Source of the DNA: Cyclostephanos tholiformis
Lineage: Eukaryota; Bacillariophyta; Thalassiosirophyceae; Thalassiosirales; Thalassiosiraceae
Reading direction: 5' to 3'
NCBI GenBank assembly: GCA_036939975.1
Contig: JALLPB010000457.1
Location: 1 to 15,631, forward strand
Length of the DNA stretch: 15,631 nucleotides
The translations under genes and the position numbers were made by a program. Shown piece by piece: positions 9,449 through 15,631 of the stretch; position 1 is the stretch's first letter; each line of letters starts with the position of its first letter. The notes beneath the pieces were generated by a model, which worked only from the letters and a program-made list of their open reading frames with translations, was not told the origin of the DNA and ran no database searches.

Positions 9449-10628
9449 CTAATCGACGTATTTGACACTGAAGAGTGACTCACCCTGCTCAATGGTGAGC
9501 TGGGTGAGCACCGCACATGCCCGAAAGACCTCACCGTGACAACGGATGTCATGACGATAAACTTGGGAATGAATTCCCCAGTTTTTGAGCCGTCCGTTGA
9601 TGGTCTCGTGCCTCGCCCGCACCCGTGCCTGCATCGCCAGCTTCTCAGCAGGGGCAATGTCGTTGAGTGGGCACTTGACCTTGTTGGGGTGCCCACGATA
9701 CCCATCGTCGGCCTCAACACGCTCGTACTGCGTGAGGTGCTTGGCGAGGACGGAGGAGAAGATCTTGATGTCCGGCCACTTCCCAGCTGGGTACGGACCT
9801 TGAATCCAGACAAGGTTCCCGGCTTTGATGTCAACGCCCAGCTCGTACCGCAGGGCGGACTTGCCGGCGTACTTATGGGAGCCGAAGGGGTTCCCTTTCT
9901 TCGCTTGCCCCTTCTGGAGGATGCGGAAGTCGGTTCCATCGACGGACATCAGGCAGTCGTTGCCTTCGTCGTTGTCGAACCGACTATCGAAGTCGACCTG
10001 TGGTTTTGCGAGGGGGGGGAGAAAGCAACAGGGGGGTGGTGAGATGGCAATGGAAATGGCCAAGGTGGCAAGGCAAGGCAAGTACAATCGTGTCATCGGC
10101 CATTGACACAAACCACGTTGACGACGAGGGCTTGGTGGCCGCTCGTATGACAAAAAAAAGACACAAATAAAAAAAAATACTAACCACAATGTCAACAAGC
10201 TCAGAAATGGCGTCGATGAAGGCCCAGACCCATTTTCGGTGGGTCTTTGGGTCGACGGCACCGTTGGATGCGCCGACGGTCGAGCACCCCGGGCCCTGCT
10301 TGGGGTACACCTTGAGGAAGCGGAGGGTCCAGAGCAGGTGCTCCGGGCGCCCCCCCGTTGGATGGAGCTGGTCGCGAACGACAAGCTCCCAGATTGTTTT
10401 GACGACACGGATGGTTGTCCCAAAGAACTCACGGAAGAGCCGGAACTCGGTCGAGGTCCAGATCCCGTCGTCTCGACATGGTCGGTGATTCATAATCACC
10501 TCTGCGATATGCATGAGGTCGGGAATCGCATTGAGAGGGGAGAATGAATCGTCATCGTTGTCATCATCCATGACAATCATTGGCATTTTGATGTTGGGGT
10601 TGTAGGAGAGGTCATTGTTGGTTGCCAT
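9449..10628 (-). CDS. PIF/Harbinger-like DDE transposase, two exons, intact
   Basis: Exon 1 is 10628-10185 and exon 2 is 9997-9449. A phase-0 intron of 187 bp (9998-10184) has GT at its donor and CCACAG at its acceptor. The protein is 330 residues. It resembles the DDE superfamily endonuclease (DDE_Tnp_4, PIF/Harbinger-type) proteins common in algae and oomycetes. Catalytic candidates are D168 in SVDGTD, D245 in EADDGY and E279 in ARHETINGR. Other family-like blocks are WIQGPYPAGKWPDIKIF and VYRHDI near the C-terminus. Exon 1 encodes an acidic start and a region that may help bind DNA. No frameshift or internal stop is seen after splicing, so the copy may be active or recent. The Myb-like partner gene that usually accompanies Harbinger transposases is not visible here. 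Element ends were not located. Confidence 0.88.
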
Positions 10629-10890
10629 GGTCGAGGATGATGAGGGGGGGGGTTGGATGGGATGATTTTTTGTTTTTTGTGTTCTCTCGTCATAGAGTAT
10701 GATAGAAAATTATCGTACTACTTATCGTACATAGTGGTCGTACCAATGTTCAGCTGGGGCGTGGCATGGATGCAGATATGAAAATTTTTCAGGCGGTAGA
10801 TGTAATTTCTCTCAATTTGTACTAGTTCCTTACGTACAATAACCATCTACATTAAAAAACCAAGAAATGCTCAATTTTGGGGGCCAAAAA

Positions 10891-10942
10891 AAAGTGTACC
10901 GATCGGTACACTTTGTAAAAAGTGTACCGATCGGTACACTTT
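10891..10942. repeat. Tandem pair of perfect 24-bp palindromes
   Basis: Positions 10891-10914 and 10919-10942 are the same perfect palindrome (core GTACCGATCGGTAC with AAAGT/ACTTT flanks), repeated with a 28-bp period. They lie about 260 bp upstream of the transposase start codon. They may be terminal or subterminal sites of the transposon or a regulatory operator-like element. Confidence 0.88.
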
Positions 10943-10973
10943 TTTTGGACTTATGGAATTCCTTCATGACGTT

Positions 10974-11023
10974 GTACACTTTATGAAAACTGTACAAAAC
11001 GGTACACTTTTCATAAAGTGTAC
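10974..11023. repeat. Inverted repeat, 16-bp arms, sharing the GTACAC motif
   Basis: Arms 10974-10989 and 11008-11023 are exact reverse complements around 18 nt. The arms and the loop contain the GTACAC/ACGGTACAC motif also present in the palindromes at 10891-10942, so the region 10891-11023 forms one related repeat cluster. It ends 29 bp before the N. Confidence 0.82.
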
Positions 11024-11051
11024 CGCGAACCACTTTTTTGCTTTTTTTTAC

Positions 11052-11052
11052 N
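11052..11052. other. Single ambiguous base, probable scaffold join
   Basis: The only N in the window. The 55 bases directly after it (11053-11107) are identical to 4426-4480, while the bases before it are unrelated to those before 4426. Some scaffolding tools write one N where two contigs are thought to abut or overlap. I read it as a join rather than a miscalled base. Confidence 0.75.
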
Positions 11053-12561
11053 CAGGCAGATCGGGAAGGTATTGAACGCACGCGAGCCGAAGATCGTCAA
11101 CGGTCCCGAAATACTGAATAAGTTCGTCGGTGGGAGCGAGGAGAAGGTACGCGAGCTATTCGCGGACGCCGAGAAGGAGCAGCTCGAGATGGGTGATCAG
11201 TCCATGCTTCACATCATTATACTCGACGAGATGGACGCGATTTGCAAGTCTCGTGGCGCGAATAGGTCCGATGCCGGCGTGTCAGACTCCGTCGTCAATC
11301 AGCTATTGTCAAAGATAGACGGGGTGGATTCGCTCAATAACATATTGCTCATCGGCATGACGAATCGCAAGGACATGATCGACGATGCCCTCCTCCGTCC
11401 CGGGAGGTTGGAGGTGCACGTCGAGATCGGCCTACCGGATCACAAGGGACGATTGCAAATACTGGGCATACACACCAAGAGCATGAGCGAGAACAAGCGC
11501 ATCTCGCCGGAGGTCATTGATCGCCTCGACGAACTATCGGAGAAGACGAAGAACTTCTCGGGGGCGGAGATCGAGGGTTTGGTCAAGGCCGCGACTTCGT
11601 ACGCGCTCACGCGTTGCGTCGACGTCAAGGACCTATCGAAGGCCCCAGACGACAAGAATCTCATCGTGCGATACGACGACTTCCAAAGGGCGCTTGACGA
11701 CGTGTCGCCGAAGTTCGGGGCCAAGAGCAGCGAGCTGAAGGCCATGTACCGGAACGGATTCGTCCCATACGGTGATTCGTTCGATCTACTTATGGGTAAT
11801 ATGGAGCGTCTCGTCGAGCAAGGTGAGAAATATTTGTGTCATCGTTCTTTTTTGTTTGCCCTGCGAAGTCTCGTATCCTTCCACCACCGCTCATCTCACC
11901 GAATCTTGGTCTTCTCGTGCCGTTAGTGAGAACTTCGGAGAAAACTCCCTTGATGAGCGTCCTGCTGCAGGGGCCGCCAGCGTCCGGCAAAACTGCCATG
12001 GCGGCGAAGGTTGCGGTGGAGTCCGGATATCCATTCGTTCGCATGATCTCCGCCGACGACATGATCGGCTATTCCGAGATGTCCAAATGCCAAGAAATTC
12101 ATAGGGCGTTCCTCGACTCGTACAAGTCGCCGCTGTCGCTCATCTTCATCGACGACATCGAGAGGATAATCGATTACGTCGCCATCGGACCACGTTTTTC
12201 GAACGTTGTCCTCCAGACCCTGCTTGTACTGCTGAAGAAGGTGCCACCGGATTACGGCAGGCGTCTCCTCATCATCGGCACGACCAGCTGTCCCCTCCTG
12301 CTGCAGGACCTCGGCCTCGTCCAGGCGTTCGGTGTCAATCAGAGTACCTCACTCTTGGACGATCCCATGCAGATCGCAGAGGTCCTTCGCGTTGCGGCCC
12401 ACCTGAAGGAGAGCGATGCTGAGGCGATCGGTAATGCAATCACGAAGCCTATTGGGATAAAAACCCTTTTGATGGTGGCGGAGATGGCGAAGCAAGGATC
12501 CACTGGAGGGGCCGTGAATGTTAGCGTGTTCCTTGACTGTCTACACACCGTTGGATATTAG
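11053..12561 (+). CDS. NSF: Vesicle-fusing ATPase NSF/Sec18, 3' part (rest of D1, D2)
   Basis: The part opens in mid-frame at a Walker A-proximal sequence (RQIGKVLNAREPK) that repeats the end of the 5' part. Unique coding begins at 11108. A phase-1 intron lies at 11823-11926 (donor AAG|GTGAG, acceptor TTAG). In the numbering of the combined protein, D1 Walker B IIILDE is at residues 340-345, followed by the second region of homology with TNRKDM and LLRPGR. D2 has Walker A GPPASGKT at 558-565 and Walker B LIFIDD at 614-619, then IGPRFSN and a sensor-like IGTTS. In NSF, D1 drives the work and D2 mainly holds the hexamer together. The stop is at 12559-12561. Joined to 3569-4480, the protein has 753 residues, close to the 744 of human NSF, so nothing appears to be missing. 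Confidence 0.95.
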
Positions 12562-12846
12562 TTACGGAATATAATATACAATAAATGAGCATCCAAAATA
12601 AATAAAAAAAGTCGACGAGTATGCCTAATAAAATCCATTCTATGTTAATTATACATACAAGTTTCCGACACTGAGGGCTAAAAGTGCCTAGTGCCATCAA
12701 AGGTCAATACATTTTCGCCATGGAAATATAATTCATCTCCATCCCCATCTTATCCTCGTATATTGCCCAATTATTTCGCTTCATAGTGATATCCAGCGTG
12801 AGAGGACGAAACATGAAACCCCTCCTCAAAATAATACCCCCCTTAC
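12562..12846. terminator. Shared 3' region of two convergent genes
   Basis: This 285-bp interval separates the NSF stop codon from that of the minus-strand helicase-like gene. An AATAAA hexamer at 12580-12585, 19 nt after the NSF stop, and A/T-rich sequence to 12610 fit a polyadenylation region. No clear signal was found for the minus-strand gene. Confidence 0.5.
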
Positions 12847-15081
12847 CTAATGATAGCCCGCATCAACAGCCGAGCCCTTGAAGTTTGGGTGCAGTTTAAT
12901 CTGGCTGTGGGGCCAACTTTTCTCCCCCTTCATCCAGGTCTTTTTCTGATCCTTTTTTCCCCTCGTCACGCCCTTTCTCGACCTCGGCTCGATCCTGCCG
13001 TGACCAACCTCCGGCGTCGTCCCCATGCCCGTCTCGATCGTGAAACCATCGTCGTCGTAGCAGTCATCGTTCCTCTGCGCGAGTCCCCCTACAAGACCAA
13101 ACGATTCCGCAACGTCCCCCTTGTTCAGATCGTGGACGTTGTACACGTCCCGAAAGCTGTGGCTCGCGTACGCTATCAGGTATGACCCGTACGCGTCCCG
13201 CGCGCGTCGAAGGAATCGGCCGCTACCGCTCCTCGTGGCATTCTCAATATGCGATTGAACCTCGGCGAGGTTCGGCGGCAGCTCGAATTCGGACACTGGT
13301 ATCGACGCCGAGTGGTAGTACTTGAGAAATCCCTGCTTCTCTCCCGGGTTGAGGAATAGGAGGCTGCGCCCGACCCTGTCCGAGTCGCACGATATCCTCG
13401 CCACGCGAAGAATGTACTCGGACGGGTCGTCCGGGGGTTCGAACTGGACAACCCAATCGACGCTGGGGGGGATGTCGAGGTCGCGACCGGCGGCGTCTGT
13501 CGTGCAGAGTATGCATTCGTCCATGTCAGAGAACTTGAAGAAACGATTGACAAACTTCTCCCGACGTTGGTCGCCATGCATGGTGAGCACCGGTATGCGA
13601 AACATGTCTAGCAGGGCAGCGTGGTACCGCACGCTGTTCGTGGTCGAGAAGAAGATCACGACCTTTTTGTTCAGGTTCTTCTTGAGGAAGGTGTATAGGA
13701 AACGAAAACGAAGGCTCTCGGGACACGTCACGAAAGTGTGATCGTATGCCTCGTATATCGCGGAGTCGACGGGGACCATGGCGTTGTAATTGTCCACCGC
13801 CGCGGCGAGGAATCGATTGCCATCGGCTTTGACGAGCTCCGCATCATTGTGACGAGGCAGAGGAGGTCGGACGACGATTTCTCGACTTCCCAACTCCTCC
13901 TCTTCCTCGTCGTCGTCGTCGTCATTATCCTCCCCCTCCTCATCATCATCATCTTCGTCGCTCGAGGTGCCTCCCTCCCCCGCTGTTATGGCCAGCGCCT
14001 GCCTGACGGCAGTATTCAGACTCGCTGCCCCGCTTATGAAGGAATCGCGCGACGATGACGACGATGACGTCGAAGAGGAGGATCCTCCCCCCGTCGATCC
14101 CGATCTCGAGGAAGACGCGGACAGGGCGGAGCGACCCCCCTCGTTTCCCCCCTCGTCGTCGTCGTCGTCGTCCTTCTCCTCTTTCCAGACCGCCAGCTGC
14201 GACTCACCCTCGCCGGTGCGGGTCACGCGTTGATTTTGCCGCCGCCGATGCCGTCTCCCCTTGGCGCTCCCGCTCCCGCTCCCACCGCCGTGGACGGATC
14301 GATTCGAGGGACCAGAGGAGCAATTCGACGGCGGGTCCGACGACTTACGTGATTGATGGGATTGTTTCGGGGGGGGATCGTAGCCACTCCCCCCCCCACC
14401 ATCCTCGCGCTCATTAGACGATGACGACGGCGACGATGATTGAGACGACGACGAGGCCGAGGATGACTTCCGTGACGACTTTCGGGACGACTTAACGGAC
14501 GTCTTCCTGGACGACTTCCCGGACGATTTGCCCGTCGGGGGGTCCCGTGCCACTTGGACGAGGGTCAAAGGCTGTCCCGGATGGTACGAGGCGATCGATC
14601 CGGATTGGGAGTGAATTTCCGTTTTATCAACGCCCCCATTGGATTTGTGAATTGTACCGTTGTGCCTGTTCTTGGAGTTACTGCTGCTGCCGAGGGACGT
14701 ACTACTGCAGGTGGTGGTGACCTGGGATGGGGTGGCGGATCCGCCGTTCTTGGATGCGGTCGTCGCCGGCGATGGTTGGTGCGATGTTGACGAAGAAGGA
14801 GGAGGATAAGACGACGACTTCTTAGCTCCCGTCCCCGTCCCCATCCTCCCCGACGCCCCGCCGTATTCCATCCCCGAAAGCTTGGCCTCCAATTTCGACA
14901 TCGGCCCCCCGGCCACGCCGACGCGGTCCATGATCCTCTCGGCCACCCAACCGTGGAAGCCGGGGGGTTCCGACTGGGTGTCGAGAAGCGGGTCGCACGC
15001 GTCGTCGACGCTCCACGCCTCGGTCGCGACGTCCGACGGCACGCGGTGGTGGCCGCGGTGCGCGGCGGGGTGATGATTCAT
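12847..15081 (-). CDS. HAS1/DDX18-like protein with only the C-terminal helicase half
   Basis: A single open frame of 744 codons. Residues 1-400 are of low complexity: a His-rich start, Ser-rich stretches with KSSRK repeats (about 184-225), and acidic runs (about 301-310 and 372-396). From residue 446 on it resembles the second RecA domain of the DEAD-box helicase HAS1/DDX18: YTFLKKN, a motif IV-like VIFFSTTNSV (475-484), a motif V-like TDAAGRDLDIP (528-538) and QFEPPDDPSEYI before a motif VI-like LRVARISC (558-565). A HAS1-type C-terminal extension (about 625-663, AYASHS...ESFG) and a basic tail follow. HAS1 itself works in ribosome assembly in the nucleolus. Here the whole first RecA domain (Q motif, Walker A, DEAD, SAT) is missing, and motif VI lacks its usual His, Gly and last Arg. 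Unwinding is therefore unlikely. It may be a regulatory pseudo-helicase or a decaying paralogue. Confidence 0.8.
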   Translation of the reverse strand: MNHHPAAHRGHHRVPSDVATEAWSVDDACDPLLDTQSEPPGFHGWVAERIMDRVGVAGGPMSKLEAKLSGMEYGGASGRMGTGTGAKKSSSYPPPSSSTSHQPSPATTASKNGGSATPSQVTTTCSSTSLGSSSNSKNRHNGTIHKSNGGVDKTEIHSQSGSIASYHPGQPLTLVQVARDPPTGKSSGKSSRKTSVKSSRKSSRKSSSASSSSQSSSPSSSSNEREDGGGGSGYDPPPKQSHQSRKSSDPPSNCSSGPSNRSVHGGGSGSGSAKGRRHRRRQNQRVTRTGEGESQLAVWKEEKDDDDDDEGGNEGGRSALSASSSRSGSTGGGSSSSTSSSSSSRDSFISGAASLNTAVRQALAITAGEGGTSSDEDDDDEEGEDNDDDDDEEEEELGSREIVVRPPLPRHNDAELVKADGNRFLAAAVDNYNAMVPVDSAIYEAYDHTFVTCPESLRFRFLYTFLKKNLNKKVVIFFSTTNSVRYHAALLDMFRIPVLTMHGDQRREKFVNRFFKFSDMDECILCTTDAAGRDLDIPPSVDWVVQFEPPDDPSEYILRVARISCDSDRVGRSLLFLNPGEKQGFLKYYHSASIPVSEFELPPNLAEVQSHIENATRSGSGRFLRRARDAYGSYLIAYASHSFRDVYNVHDLNKGDVAESFGLVGGLAQRNDDCYDDDGFTIETGMGTTPEVGHGRIEPRSRKGVTRGKKDQKKTWMKGEKSWPHSQIKLHPNFKGSAVDAGYH

Positions 15082-15631
15082 TTTTAGTTGGGTAGTATGA
15101 ATTGGGATGGTGACCGTCCGGTGTTCTTTGTTCGTTGTTGTTTTTTGTTTATCCGTCGACTTGTTTCATTATTATTATTATTATTATGTTTTGACTCGTC
15201 TATTTTCAGGATCCCGTCCGACGTTCTCCTCCTCATCTGTTGTTCTCTGCAGTTTTGTTTTCAGGAAGCCGGACTGTGAAAAAAATATATCGTAATAATT
15301 ATTCGGCCCCCTTTTTTCGCGTGTGTTTGAAATTTGAGTCACAAAATCACGATATTATTGTACATAAGCCACTTGGTGAATGTCTTTCTGGTGTGTTGTT
15401 GTGAAGCCAAAGGCAGTTCTATTCGAGATAAATGGGAGTCCTTCAAAACTTTCGTGAGGTTGAAGAGATACCAATCTCTCTTTTCCCAACTGAAATCTAG
15501 ATAGGAATTAATAGAGAAAGATGTAATCAGGAATTTATTATGATTACGAATCTTCCCGTTTCTCGGCACTGCGAGACCAGGAAGAAACACGTTCGGAACT
15601 TGTTTTGGGGAAACGGGACTGAAAATACGGC
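15082..15631. promoter_or_regulatory. Upstream region of the helicase-like gene
   Basis: This should carry the promoter and leader of the minus-strand gene that starts at 15081. It includes an ATT microsatellite at 15168-15187. Short open frames here (for example at 15339-15590 on the minus strand) have no recognisable features. I see no further gene. Confidence 0.45.

Larger units (their letters stand above)
10629..11051. other. Transposon upstream region up to the assembly gap
   Basis: No gene. It should contain the promoter of the minus-strand transposase. It becomes AT-rich and palindrome-rich toward 11051, where the contig sequence ends in a T run. Confidence 0.6.

Noticed and set aside
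4481..11052. Giant NSF intron containing nested genes
   Set aside because: There is no GT donor at the point where NSF similarity is lost, and the 55-bp coding block is present on both sides, which splicing would not explain. The T run and NCAG at 11040-11055 look like an acceptor only by chance, as no matching donor exists upstream in the right phase.
15339..15590. 83-residue minus-strand gene
   Set aside because: It has AT-rich composition unlike the coding regions, no recognisable motif and no supporting context.

Overview
This is nuclear DNA from a eukaryote. It has short spliceosomal introns (73 to 187 bp), wide intergenic DNA with MITE-like repeats, a PIF/Harbinger-type transposase and a secretory-pathway ATPase gene. 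Compact genes, GC-rich coding sequence, long G/C homopolymers and the style of the transposase suggest a microalga. A diatom or other stramenopile is my best guess, but this is inference, not proof.

Layout. Positions 1 to about 3400 hold no gene I can support. They contain inverted repeats, a pair of direct repeats of about 270 bp (one copy split by a 303-bp MITE with 38-bp terminal inverted repeats and TA target duplication), a 48-bp near-perfect palindrome, and a second MITE-like inverted-repeat pair just upstream of the first gene. From 3569 on the plus strand lies the 5' part of an NSF/Sec18 gene. At 4480 it runs into a degenerate continuation and then a separate small ORF (4559-5245, function unknown). 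Convergent to that, on the minus strand, is a five-exon gene (8787-5270) for a predicted 1063-residue type I membrane protein with two micro-exons. An iterated palindrome array (9271-9395) and a complete two-exon DDE transposase gene (minus strand, 10628-9449) follow. The stretch before 11052 is rich in palindromes.

A single N lies at 11052. Immediately after it the sequence resumes inside NSF with a 55-bp exact copy of 4426-4480, then continues to the NSF stop at 12561. Following the 5' part to 4480 and the 3' part from 11108 (removing one 104-bp intron) gives a continuous 753-codon NSF with N, D1 and D2 domains, close to the length of animal NSF. The simplest reading is that the N marks a scaffold join and that the 55-bp match is a fork in the assembly. 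The 6.6 kb between the NSF halves may therefore not truly lie inside the gene.

Convergent to NSF is a 744-codon minus-strand gene (15081-12847). It has a long disordered Ser/Asp-rich N-terminal half and a C-terminal half that resembles only the second RecA domain and C-terminal extension of HAS1/DDX18 RNA helicases, with altered motifs V and VI. The last 550 bp hold no supported gene.

The genes do not form an obvious joint pathway. NSF acts in vesicle fusion, the membrane protein probably enters the secretory route, and the helicase-like protein suggests a nucleolar relation. No clear new multi-gene system is visible. The most notable items are the split NSF, the helicase-like protein lacking its first ATPase half, and the unrecognised membrane protein.
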